A DNA stretch of 64,000 nt, from positions 129,163 through 193,162 of the forward strand of contig CAJJDP010000006.1 in assembly GCA_905182995.1 (NCBI GenBank), in the 5' to 3' direction. How positions within the stretch are numbered: the first letter of the stretch is position 1; each line of letters opens with the position of its first letter. Under the pieces are notes generated by a model. The model was not told the DNA's origin. It searched no databases and saw only the letters and a program-made list of their open reading frames with translations. Source of the DNA: Paramecium octaurelia. Its lineage: Eukaryota; Ciliophora; Oligohymenophorea; Peniculida; Parameciidae. Shown here piece by piece: positions 39,024-52,369 of this stretch. The translations under genes and the position numbers were made by a program.

Positions 39024-41997
39024 ATGAGCAATTCCCGAAAAAGGTTAATTCGTAATTCTCCTGAGAACAAATCAAATCATACAGAAGTTTTATCAGATAT
39101 TGAAGAAGAGTATAATCTTAACAATTATAAGTACGATGCCAAAAGCAAGAATGCTTAATAAAAATAAAAGGAACAATAATAATAGGTTTAAAAATAAACT
39201 CAATAATCAATAGGGGAAAAATAAACACCACAGATTTCTGATGTGTTTCCTAATCAAAATTAATCCAAAACTAATTAGCCCTAAAATTAATCGTAATCAT
39301 AATAAAAACCATCCGCTCAAAGATAACCTATTTAACCTAATTAACAAAATCTATTTTAATTTTTTGGAAAAAGTGTTCTCCTTAATCCCTCCTAAGGCTC
39401 ATAAGGAAAATTAAAGGAGTCCATAATAAAACGATCTAATGACATTAATGTTGATGATATTAATATTCAAGAATAATTTGAAATAGAGAGAAAAATCTTA
39501 GAGTAGAATAAGAATAAATAACAATCTTAGTAGCAAATTCAACCATAATCATAATAGCAATAAACATATAGACAAAAACAAGAGACATGTTAGGATAGTG
39601 GAAATGAAATAATTGAAAAATTAAAAAGAATAGGTTTGGATAAAAATAATAACAGCACATCCCCTAGACACTTAGGACCTAATATTAAATAAAATTTTGA
39701 AATTTAGATTGAATAATAACCATAAGCTAAAAAAAAGAAAGGAGCTGTCAATATTACATGGGAAAAACAAAACTCGAAAGTCTTAAAACCAGAAAATAAA
39801 AAGTAAATTGAATAGGAACATTAACCAGAATTTAAAAACGATCCAGATTTACTTAAGGGTTTAACAATTGTTTTGAGTGGTTTATTAAATGTTTGCAGTA
39901 GAGATAAGTTGGAATAGTTCTTAAAGAACAATGGAGCTAAGGTCACTGGCAGTATTTCTGGGAAAACTAGTTATTTAATTGTAGCAGACAAGTTAGAAGA
40001 TGGAAGAAAAGGAGAAGAAGGCAATAAATTTAAAGATGCTACAAAAAGAGGAACAAAGATTATAAGAGAAAGTGAACTTAATGATTGGCTAATTGATAAA
40101 ATAGGTGTTGGAATGGAAGAGATTTTTCCAGACTCGAATTTATCTAAATTATACAAGAAATCAGGATCCAAGAAATAGGATTAGCCAGAGAATGTAAATT
40201 TAGATCATGATAAGAATCTTAGCTTAGCTGATAAATATATGCCAAAATCATTGTCTGATTTAGTTGATAACAAATCAAGTGTAACTCAATTGAATGATTG
40301 GATATACAAATTCTAACATCCAAATTCAGCAGAGGAATAAAATTAGAAATAGAAGAAACGATTCATTCCCTTAAAAATGGGTAGATTCTAACCTGTTGGA
40401 AATATAACGTATTTATATATTTATAAATTAAGGTCTAAAGCATGCATAATAAGCGGTCCTCCAGGAATTGGAAAGACTTCAATGGTAAGATTAGTAGCTG
40501 AAGCTTTAGGATTGAAATTGATAGTAAACAATGCATCAGACAAGAGAAATAAAGGAAGTTTGAGATCTGTATTAAATGATTTGGTTGACAACAGTGTGCT
40601 TATGAATCTTTTTAGACCAAACAAGGATTTTTTAATTGTAATGGATGAAGTGGATGGAATGACTGGATCAGATAGAGGTGGAATATCAGCTTTAATAGAA
40701 TGTATAAAATCCACTAGAGTTCCAATTGTTTGTATTTGTAATGATATTGATAACTAAAAATTAAAATCATTGTTAGCTCATTGTTATAGCATTAAATTTT
40801 AGAAGCCAGATGCTAAATCAGTTGCAAAAAGATTAAAATATATTTGTGAATAAGAAAATATTAATATGAATCTTGAAGATCTCGAAAAATTGGCTGTATG
40901 TTTTGATTGTGATATCAGATAAAGTATTAATATGTTGGAATTGTAAAAATTATAATCAAAAGCAAAGATGTTTTAGCCTAATGCATTCAAAAAAGATAAA
41001 GTTTGTGTTTTTAATACATTTAATGCTGCTTTAAGTTTACTCAATAGAAATCAAAGGAGATAGATGTCTTTGAGAGATATGCTGGACATGTTTTTCTTAG
41101 ATTACGATTTAATTCCTCTTATTATTTAAGACAGTTACATATTATCGCATCATTAAGATATTAATGATGTTGCAAAAGCAGCTGAATTAATAGCCGAAGG
41201 AGATATAATATCAAAGAAAATTCGAAGAGATTAACAATGGTCTTTAATGCCATCTTTTGGATTCTTATCCAGTGTTTATCCTTCATGTATTGTTGGAGAA
41301 TAGATGGACTTTCCAAAATTTCCGTAATGGTTGGGAAAGAATTCAACTGCCAGTAAAATTAGAAGAGAAGGCCATTAAATAAAAAATAGAATAGCTCCAA
41401 TTACATATTTGACATCAGATATCAGATTATACTCTAACTATTTGTTTTAGTTGATAAAACAGTTTTTAGAATTAAAAATAGTTCGAAATGATAAAGATGC
41501 TGTTTGGAATGTAGTTTAAATTATGGAAGAATATCGAATTACTCCTGATTAATTGAAGGAAGATCTCCATGATTAAGTATTCAACCCATTGAAAGATAAT
41601 TTATTGAGTACTATTAATGCTCAAGTAAAAACGCAATTAACCAAAATGTATAATAAAAGACATTTAATTTTAAAGGAAAAAGCAGCTAAAAGATAAGTCA
41701 ATGCAGAAAGATATTTGGTATATATATTAAATGATATTTTAGAGTGAAAATTACAATCCTTTAATTGGTGAAGAAGCACCATTAGTTGAATAGTCTTAAA
41801 AAGAAATTGAAGAAGAATAAAACAAAAATGAAGAAGAAAATAATATAGGTTCAAAGGTTAAGAAAACAAAAAAACAAACTAAGAAATAAACTAAAAAAGG
41901 GACAAAAAAAAGATAATTAGATGAAGAGAAGTCAATTGATGAAGAATCTATAGGATCGATGAATAATTTTATTGTTGATGATGAAGATGAAGAATGA
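39024..41997 (+). CDS. RFC1: Replication factor C subunit 1 (clamp loader large subunit)
   Basis: About 970 residues, from ATG 39024 (MSNSRKRLIRNSPE) to TGA 41995-41997. A Gln-rich, disordered N-terminal region includes a PIP-box-like QNLFQFFG. The BRCT domain follows (LLKGLTIVLSGLLNV; NNGAKVTGSISGKTSYLIV). The AAA+ core shows Walker A SGPPGIGKTSMVRLVAEA and Walker B FLIVMDEVDGM, then VPIVCICNDIDN (sensor 1). The RFC1 C-terminal helical domain follows (LRDMLDMFFLDYDLIPLII), with a basic/acidic tail ending NNFIVDDEDEE. Introns: 40409-40432 (24 nt, just before the Walker A) and 41718-41742 (25 nt). RFC loads PCNA on primed DNA. The start is 22 bp after the previous stop. Confidence 0.93.
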
Positions 41998-42142
41998 TAT
42001 TATAATCATCTACAAACTCGGAACACGTATAAATTAAAAATATTATTAAATTACCATTTTTAGTTAATTAAATTCTAATAATGGAATCTCTCTTTTATAA
42101 ATCTTATTTAATATTTCTGCTTTATATATATTTTTAATTTTA

Positions 42143-43681
42143 ATGCAATAAGAGAAAGGAAGGATTTATTATGGAAGATTTGTACAAAAAGAGAAATTAA
42201 ACCAAGGTATTAACAATGTTTGATAGAAAAGGGTCTTTCGGAGTTGTTTATATTTGCCATGATAAAGTTACTAGAGATTATGTAGCCATTAAAGTCGAAA
42301 AAGAAAACAGTGATTTAATGAGCTTAGAGAGAGAAATATAAATTATAGAAGAATTGAGAGGAATTGTTGGTGAACATATATTATTAATCTTCAGGAGTTC
42401 CAAAACTCTATTGGTATGGAAATGAATATAATTCAAATTGTATGGCAATGCAATTACTTGGAAAAGACTTAGCACACTTTTTAAAAAGATATAGAAAACT
42501 ATCACTAAAAACAATTTGTAACTTAGCAGAATAACTGCTCACTATCATAGAAGAAGTTCATAAAAGGTTTATATATTCTTCTATAAAAGAGGTGTTATCC
42601 ATCGAGATATTAAACCAGAAAACATTCTCATGGGAAGAGGAAATGATTCTCAATAAGTTTATCTAGTCGATTATGGTATATCAAAAAAATACCGTACCAA
42701 TGGCTAACATATGTAAATACGTTCATTAATATATTAGATAATTTTAAGAAAACAAGCCTTTTATGGGAACTACTCGTTATGCTAGCATCTCAGCTCATAA
42801 AGGATATGAATTATCAAGAAGAGACGATTTAGAAAGTCTAGGATATGTGTTCATTTACTTATTAAAAGGTATTCTCTCTAGATAATCATTTAGGAATTTT
42901 ACCATGGTAAAATATTACATCCTCCTCAGATAGAGAAAAAACTAAGTTAGTTGGAAAACTCAAAATGGAAATAGAAATGAGAGAATTATGTAAGGGACTT
43001 CCAACAGAATTTTAAAGATATATGGATTATGTATAGAAATTGAAATTTGCAGCTACCCCAGATTATAAATATTTATTTAGTTTATTCTAAAAGATTGCAT
43101 AACAAAATGGAATCAATTTTGATAGAAAATTTGATTGGAATGATAATTAAACTAGTTCTACTAAATCTTCAGATTAAGCTTAATAATCTTTTAATGATAT
43201 TGATGTTTCTAACTTACAAAGTGATTATCTAAAAATACCTGATTTAAAAAAAAGTGAAAAAAGAAAGTCATTTTAAATAGAATAATATAGTTCTTAATAA
43301 TCATCTGTTGTGTTAAATTATGTACCTTCAGTAGTATCTAAAATTAATAGCAGACTGAAAGATAGTAACTGTCAAAGATCTCGCCAAAACTCAAAAAAGT
43401 CTCTCTCAAGAGAATCTTCTCTAGTTAGATAACCAATTGGCCAAAGGTTGTAAGGATAAATCTTTTAAAATGGTGAATTTAGAGATTTGGAAGATAGAGG
43501 AGATAAGTAATATCAGGATGAAGTAAAAAACAATCAAAAAAAAAAAGCCAGTAAATTCAATGATTTTGATGACTTCGATGATTTTGATGATCAATTAAAT
43601 GATGATGTTGGAATCTAAACAAATCTGAAATAGGTAGGAGTAATCAAAGTTCACTTTAAAGAACATCTATCAAAGTAATGA
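42143..43681 (+). CDS. Casein kinase 1-like protein kinase (second)
   Basis: About 475 residues, from ATG 42143 ([17 protein letters not shown]) to TGA 43679-43681. Kinase motifs: [46 protein letters not shown] (DYG in place of DFG), [17 protein letters not shown] sequence, [16 protein letters not shown] and GILPW. Five introns of 23-25 nt interrupt the domain, the first at 42207-42231 exactly in the glycine loop. The C-terminal tail of about 150 residues is rich in Ser, Gln and Asp, with a repeated Phe-Asp pattern ([10 protein letters not shown]). Like the 13.6-kb kinase it is CK1-type but clearly different in sequence. Confidence 0.87.
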
Positions 43682-44144
43682 AAAATTTTGTATTATATAT
43701 TTTTCAAATACTCTAACAAGTTTTATTTTATAGTCACATCCTTCCTACAAATTATGATATCATCAAAATATCTTAATCAAAAGAGTAAATATAATTATAC
43801 TTATTATAATTTATATAAGCTTTTTTTAGATTTTCTTATTGGTCCTAAATTAAAAAATTAGAAGAATTAATTATAATTTGTCATCTTTATTATAATTTCA
43901 ATAAAAGCTATTATTATTAGAAATAATAAGGATAGGTACAATTTAAGGTAATTCTTTCTTTATATTATAATATAATATAAATTTATACCTATTAAATCTG
44001 ACAAAACTATTTTATATTATTTTAGTCAATTAATTTAATGACAATTCAAATGACATAATCTAGTATAGATTTATGTTATAAAAAGAGAATATAATTTGTA
44101 AAAATTAGAATAATAATTTAAAAATATTTAACATTATACATAGA
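43682..44144. other. Intergenic, no gene seen
   Basis: 463 bp, very AT-rich, between two + strand genes; presumably the 3' UTR of the kinase gene and the promoter of the next small gene. Nothing else is supported. Confidence 0.55.
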
Positions 44145-44378
44145 ATGAATCGAAAATTCGACAACCTCAATGTTCAAACAAAGTTTGATTTTGATGCCAT
44201 CATCTCCTAGCTTGATAATGGATCGCCTTTGGCTTAAATATATACAAAAAAGTTTTCAGGAATTAAGAATCTTGATTTATATGAGACACCTGATGACCAA
44301 TATGAAACACCCAAAGATTCTAGTAATTCACTGATTGAAGACCTTGTCAATACTAAATAGAGCAAGAAAGAATTATGA
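44145..44378 (+). CDS. Small acidic protein, 77 residues
   Basis: Single exon of 78 codons, from ATG 44145 to TGA 44376-44378. The sequence is polar and acidic, with codon use like its neighbours (NVQTKFDFDAIISQLDNG, NLDLYETPDDQYETPKDS). The tandem ETPDDQ/ETPKDS could be a phosphorylation-prone segment. No family is recognised. Coding is likely because the start context is AT-rich and the composition is unlike the flanking DNA. Confidence 0.5.
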
Positions 44379-44590
44379 TTACTAACAATATATATATAAA
44401 GTTTATTACTCATTTTTAACTCAGATTATTTAGACTTGTTTTTAAATAAACAATTCTGATTCTTGTAAAGTTACAATGATTGCAAAGTAATTTAATAGAG
44501 AATTACTTTTACACTTTTAATTTATTTTTCTATAATTACAAATCATTTATTCTTCAATATCTCTACATAGTTAATTATCTATCCATATAT
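44379..44590. other. Convergent spacer
   Basis: 212 bp between the stops of two convergent small genes. AT-rich; nothing supported. Confidence 0.5.
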
Positions 44591-44786
44591 TCAGTCTGGC
44601 GTGTTTGCTAGATTTTTACTTTTCTATTTTAAGGCAATCTCTTTAATTTCTGACTTGTAAGATGAAAGATGGTTTTGATTATAATTTGACAATTTAATTT
44701 TACCATTAACCTGTAAAATATCCTTTAAGATTAAAATAACACAAATTAACTTATTTATTTTGTAATATATAAATTATGAGAAACAT
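44591..44786 (-). CDS. Small basic protein, 55 residues
   Basis: Two exons around a 28-nt intron (44723-44750); 168 coding nt equal 56 codons. It starts MFLIIYILQNKQ and continues DILQVNGKIKLSNYNQ, LSSYKSEIKEIALKQKSK and NLANTPD, with TGA at 44591-44593. Without the intron neither exon makes a sensible protein, which supports the model. No known family. Confidence 0.5.
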
Positions 44787-45067
44787 CTATGTTAAATTAA
44801 AATAAGATAAAATCTACATGTTTAAATAAAATAAATGTTTCTACACTATCCCAGAAATATATCTTGAATAATAAAAAGAATGAATCGACCAAATATATTG
44901 TAATTTCGTTGATTTAATTTATTATAATTACAATTAGTAATCTGATGAGCAGTAATCTAAATAATGAGTTTTTTGTATTATTTATGAGTTGAAACATCTA
45001 AAATAAGTTATTATAACATTCAAATTTGATATAGTGTCGTATTTAAATAATTTTATTAATGGAGTAT

Positions 45068-47353
<2,286 letters not shown>

Positions 47354-47397
47354 GATCTGTTTTAAATAACTAATAATTTATATATATATATAAATTT

Positions 47398-48015
47398 ATG
47401 TTCAATCGAAAAAACTCCAACTTATTATTTTTGCCAATGCCAAAACCAATAAAAGATTCAACTCCTGATTATACAGAAATAAAAACAGCTAGAAATCAAT
47501 CTATCGAAAAATAACTGAGAAAAATTAAGCAAAAAATACCACCTATTCAAACAGATCGTCATTACTCCAGTACTCAAGATCTGTTAGAGAAGGTTTAAGA
47601 ATAAATTCTATATAAAACAAGTATTCTAAGTAGAAAATCATCAAATGCAACAATTTTACCATAGCCTAAAAAAATAGAGCAAAATTAGCAACAATAATAA
47701 TAGTTACAAGATAGAAGAAACGAAATTGACTTTGTGTTAAAAAAACTATTAAATGCTCAAGCAATTATTAATGATGAGCCTCAATAAATGATAGAACCCA
47801 GAATCTACAATCCATATTTTCGCTCTCCATCAGTCTTGCCTTCACATTTGAAAGATACTTATTTCGATCCTGATAAGTATTAGAATTTTTATGATAAACT
47901 TTCTAAAAACAATCTAAAAGTAAATCATCAAGTTAGAGCTGCCATACTTAATTACAGAAAATAAATATCATCCAAATAATAAAGAGTACCTAACTTTCTT
48001 AAATTAGTATAATGA
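47398..48015 (+). CDS. Hypothetical Gln/Lys-rich protein, 205 residues
   Basis: Single exon of 206 codons from ATG 47398 (MFNRKNSNLLFLPMPKP) to TGA 48013-48015, starting 45 bp after the kinase stop. It is disordered and basic with a Gln run, then a short conserved-looking part (MIEPRIYNPYFRSPSV; DTYFDPDKYQNFYDKLSK). No domain is recognised. Clean single ORF, typical codon use. Confidence 0.6.
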
Positions 48016-48084
48016 AGTTTTCTCATTTCAATTGATATATAAAGCATTCAATCGTTATATTAAAATTTTTAAATTATCTAATCA

Positions 48085-48972
48085 ATGGATTTAAAAAAAA
48101 TACCATTCAAGCATATTCTACTGTCATTTTATGCAGTTTCCTTTTACTGTATTTTGGAAAGCAATTTTGGATTTTATGGAAAGATAGGTGCTGTTACTTT
48201 ATAATTTTTGCTTATGTGGTCACACTATTAAATTGTATCGACGCATCCTGGACCAATAACAATTACTAAAACTCCTATTGAATTAATGGAAGAAAACAAT
48301 TGGAATATCAATGCTATTAAAAAAAATGAAAGATTTTTGGTTCATAAATGTACGAAATGCAACAATAATTGGAAACCACCAAAGACCCATCATTGCTAGA
48401 CTTGTGATATATGCGTACATTACAGAGATCATCATTGTGCTTGGTTTAATTGTTGTGTAGGCTACAAGAATTTAAAATACTTTTGCCAATTTTTGATGTA
48501 CTTTATGATTATAATAATTATACATGGGACTTTATGTGCAATTTGGATTTGGCAAAAAATTTATCAAATTCATAAAGATGGATTAATAAATTTCTAATTG
48601 TCTTCCCTTGGCGCTTTGTTTCCCTTAAATGAGGTTATAACAAAACTATTTGAAACATTTATTTTTTTTGGAGGTTATTTCGTAGCTTGTTAATTATTGA
48701 TAGATAAATTTGATTAAATACCAGATTTGACTACTTATAATGAATAAAAAGCAAATAAATATTCATATTTTAGAGCCTCCGGTCAAAAATTAATAAGACT
48801 TCTCGGAGAAAACTATATCTATTGGATTTTGCCAATTCCTAATAAACTAAACCTCAACTACTTAGAACTTACCTATCCTAAAGTTACAGCTGGAGAACAA
48901 TTTCTTGACTATCATCTGGATATGAAGGACAAAGATAGCTATTTTTTTTACAAAATTTTTGAACTAAAATGA
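48085..48972 (+). CDS. DHHC palmitoyltransferase
   Basis: Single exon of 296 codons. It starts MDLKKIPFKHILLSFYA with two N-terminal hydrophobic segments. The Cys-rich domain reads CTKCNNNWKPPKTHHCQTC, CVHYRDHHCAWFNCCVGYK, with the catalytic DHHC present. Two more hydrophobic segments follow (FLMYFMIIIIIHGTLCAI; FETFIFFGGYFVACQLLI). The topology and length fit the family, which S-acylates proteins at endomembranes or plasma membrane. The stop is TGA 48970-48972. It is different from the DHYC enzyme at 16.7 kb. Confidence 0.88.
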
Positions 48973-49021
48973 ATTTTTTAGCTCTATTTAGATAATAAAA
49001 TTTATAATTCAAATATTTTTA

Positions 49022-49909
49022 ATGAAATAATAGAACCTATAAATTACTTATATTTAGAAGAAAACCATAAAATTCAATAAAAAGAATATTCTATATGATA
49101 GTTGTCTAAGTTAAGATGAGTCTTATTTGATTTGTGTTACATAAGACAAAATAATCTTTATAGATATCAGAGACGATTAATATAAAAGGAAGACTATGAA
49201 AATGAAATTCTTGGTTTCAAAGATGTTAATCCACCAGTCTTATCTTCTAATAGTGATGGAGTTTAGCAAACTTAAACTCTTTGAAATTTAACACGATTTT
49301 GCAAATATTCAACTTATGGAATATAATTCATAAATCAATCCATTAACGATCCCAGCATTTCACTAAAATTAAAATTTGGTTAGTTTTTGCTATAAAAATA
49401 AATTTTTTGTTAATGACTTTATCAATAATACATTATAAAATTGGTTTAGATGTTATGCTCAACCAAAAATGACCTTATTCTTTAAAAATGATTTTTTATT
49501 GGGAGTAGAGCAAAATATCATGTAACGATGTAATTTCTATTCTCTTAAAACCAATAAAATTTATAAATCAATATTAATAGCCTATAGTATAATGAATAGA
49601 TGTTAAATAATATCTTAAATATTATTTTTATCAAGTTCTATATAATACAAAGTATTCAATATACAAACAGGTAAATTACTTTTTAAAAAAACCTTTTTAT
49701 TATAATAGATTTGCTAATGTTTAGGTCAATAATTAATGAAAATTTACTCTCTAAATGACTTTTCTTTGGAAATCTAATCATTCGCAAATAGAAGATATAG
49801 TAGAATAATATTTATTAAAAACCCAAAAAATTTCAAAGTTTCTACAAATGAGAAAAATATTTACGTGATGAAACCAAAATCCATTGATATTTGGCATTAA
49901 ACGGATTGA
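49022..49909 (+). CDS. WD40-like protein, or N-terminal half of one
   Basis: Open frame of 296 codons from ATG 49022 (MKQQNLQITYIQKK) to TGA 49907-49909. It contains repeat-like beta motifs (DSCLSQDESYLICVTQDK-IIFIDI; LQNWFRCYAQPKM; YVMKPKSIDIWHQTD) spaced like weak WD repeats. The next ORF, 130 bp downstream, is a clear WD40 protein in the same direction. An intron that covers the TGA could join the two into one protein of about 600 residues with two propellers. I give both parts separately because I could not find a convincing donor-acceptor pair. Confidence 0.5.
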
Positions 49910-50038
49910 TTCATAATATATTTAAAGAATAGCAATTCATTAAATCTGAAAATATATATACTTTCTATTTGTAATGTAAGAAGATATTTAATTGATATTT
50001 TATTAAATTATATTTGGTTTATGATTAATTCCTTTTAG

Positions 50039-50980
50039 CATAAATCTAAAAATCTTTAATGTCCTGAAATAGGATATTATTTAAGACTTATTTAAATCAA
50101 CTCCAGTTATAATACCAGCACATGATTTTACAATAAACTCGATCATGATAACTCCTGATTGTAGTAAAGTGATAACAGCAAGTAGTGAAGGCAAACGAAA
50201 GGTTTGGGACACATCTACTCATACAGAAATAAGTTAGATAAGCGATAATTTTGAGTACGCTTTTTGTATTGATGGTTCATATGATGGTTAATGCATTGCT
50301 GCCTGCGGTTCAAATGATTAGATTATTAGATTTTGGAATATTAATAATACATAAGAACCAATATTCAGATTAAAATATCATACTAAAACAATTGAAAGAA
50401 TCAAATTTGTATTATGGATTAATTTTATCTAAATTCTTAAAATTCAATTCTGGAATTATTATAATGCCATAATCTTCTTAATTGAAATCAATTAGTTAAA
50501 ACCATTAAGTGGTTATTTGACATGAAAACTAAACCTGAACCATCACGTATATTAAAACATCACAAAAGTTCTGTTAAGGGCATAGCTATTTCTAGCAATT
50601 GTAAATTAATGCTTACATCTGGTCTTGATAAATAACTGATTATTTGGAATACCTAGAACAATTTTTTAATTTTCCTTCAAGTATAACCTCATAAAACGAC
50701 ATGCAATTGCATTCAGTTTTTAAAAGACCTTAAATATATGGTTACAGGAGGAGAGAATAGAATCGTAAAATTATGGAAAGTGCAAAACTGGGAACCCATT
50801 CTAGAATTCATAGGACATTTATCATTTGTATGGAAAGTTTAGTTTTCTAATCATTCTAATCTAATTATATCATAATCAACTAAAGACATTAGAATTTGGA
50901 ATATACCATCAGAATCACATAAATAAATTTTTAGTATTTAACTAGATTATTACCCAAACTTTACTTTAATAAAATGGTGA
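50039..50980 (+). CDS. WD40-repeat protein (5' end unresolved)
   Basis: The frame from 50039, just after a likely intron acceptor (GTTTATG...TTTTAG, 22 nt), to TGA 50978-50980 holds at least five WD repeats: AHDFTINSIMITPDCSKVI...KVWD; CIAACGSNDQIIRFWNI; HHKSSVKGIAISSNCKLM...LIIWNT; YMVTGGENRIVKLWKV; GHLSFVWKVQFSNHSN...DIRIWNI. An intron is needed near 50410-50480. The fold is a beta-propeller scaffold. The partner is unknown. It is probably the C-terminal half of the gene starting at 49022. Confidence 0.72.
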
Positions 50981-51094
50981 ATTATACATATGGAAATCTG
51001 CCTAAAATTGAGTTGAGAAATATTAAAGAACTTATAAAAATTATTAAAGAATTATTTTTCTATTGCGTCTTATTAAGAATGCAATTAAGAAAAT

Positions 51095-51100
51095 AAAAAA
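51095..51100 (-). terminator. RNA polymerase III terminator of the tRNA gene
   Basis: Six consecutive T on the - strand starting three bases after the 3' end of the tRNA gene, the usual pol III stop signal. Confidence 0.75.
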
Positions 51101-51102
51101 TA

Positions 51103-51174
51103 TAGCAGAGAGTGGTTTCGATCCACCGACCTTTGAGTTATGAGCCCAACGCGATTCCACTTCGCCACCCTGCT
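51103..51174 (-). tRNA. Initiator tRNA-Met (CAT)
   Basis: 72-nt cloverleaf without intron. Acceptor AGCAGGG pairs with CTCTGCT (A1-U72, the initiator hallmark, and one G-U), discriminator A73. D-arm GCGA/TCGC. Anticodon loop CTCATAA gives CAT. T-loop is ATCGAAA, with A54 instead of T54, another eukaryotic initiator mark. The anticodon stem is TTGGG/CTCAA, so the usual three G-C pairs contain one G30-U40 wobble. A pol III T-run follows. The internal A and B boxes coincide with the D and T arms. Confidence 0.93.
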
Positions 51175-51243
51175 TATGTTATGAAAATAGTCTAGAATTT
51201 CTTTATATCCAATTTTCAATACAGTATATATATTAGCCATACT

Positions 51244-52256
51244 TCATTCATATAATATTTCCTAACATTTATCCTGAATATCTAGAGTTTTATTAACAAA
51301 GAGTTATTTCCTCTGATGAACTGATTATTACTTTAAACTTCTATTGGTAGACTATTTTAAAGTCAATCTTTGCAATAAGGAAGACCAGTTTGCTTATTTT
51401 TTTTCAAATTATTTTTCATCATAAACAACATAACCTTATAAAGCTAAATCCAATGATTATTCATATTGCTTTTTTAACTCTATTTATAATTATATTCTTT
51501 CTGATAAAACAGATTTTGAAGCATTTGCAGGATCTCTTTATTGAGATTTAATTTTTAATGCATTTTTTATTATTTTATTCATTTTTCCCTATTTGCTATA
51601 AAGTGCTTCTAGATTTTCGTAATCAACTTTTGACAAAGTATAATTTTTTATAGTTTATTCATTTTCTAAATTATCTTCGGTTGATGACTAAATTAATTTG
51701 AATTTGTTTTTATGTGCTTCATCTTTACGTTCTGTCATTGACCGTTTTAACCTACTTTCATTGACTAATTATTCTGATATTGCAGATTCGCTAATATATG
51801 TACATATTTCTACATAGTTTTTATAGATTCATAATTTATTTTTTTATATTCTGTTGGTTCAATGAATTTTCCGTAGAGATTATTCTCCTAATAATAGGCA
51901 ATTTTTTTTGGATTAATTGGATAAGTAAATGGAATATATTCTTTCTCTTATTTTTTTTTTTAATATCTCTAAGTTATATTATGTTATCTTTCTATTTAAT
52001 TTTAAATAGGGGGTAAAGTTAATGTTTAAGGAGGGTCATTCTTAATGTAAGGATCTTACCTTTGCTTTTATATTTTTTCTATTAAATCAACTAAATTTTC
52101 TGTATTAACAATCTTGTTTATTAAATCTGAATCACTATTATAAGTCACTGATCTCTTTATAGGAGGTGTGTCCATATTAATGTCCTTTGGTGACTTTTAC
52201 TTTTTTCTTATTCGATTTAATTGTTTATTGTGCGAATAAAATTTTGATAGATTCAT
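51244..52256 (-). CDS. Gln/Lys-rich coiled-coil protein
   Basis: About 330 residues from ATG 52256 (MNLSKFYSHNKQLNRIRK) to TGA 51244-51246. A 23-nt intron (GTAGAA...ATTAG) near 51790-51813 removes an in-frame TGA. The N-terminal third is disordered with Pro-rich bits (MDTPPIKRSVTYNSDS; TLTLPPIQNQ). The last third is a coiled coil (LSERIQLQIELKKQYEQSL). No family is recognised. It lies 114 bp downstream of the pseudophosphatase gene on the same strand. Confidence 0.62.
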
Positions 52257-52369
52257 AATTTTATGTTAATTAATACTTTATATTCCAATTTAATGGAGAA
52301 TCTATCGGTTAAAATGACTAGAATAATGTATCAGCAATTTAAAATAATCAAAAAGATGAAGCTAAAAAC

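Noticed and set aside
40421..40757. Overlapping + and - ORFs of about 95 codons
   Set aside because: The + one is an internal piece of the RFC1 AAA+ domain; the - one is its antisense shadow.
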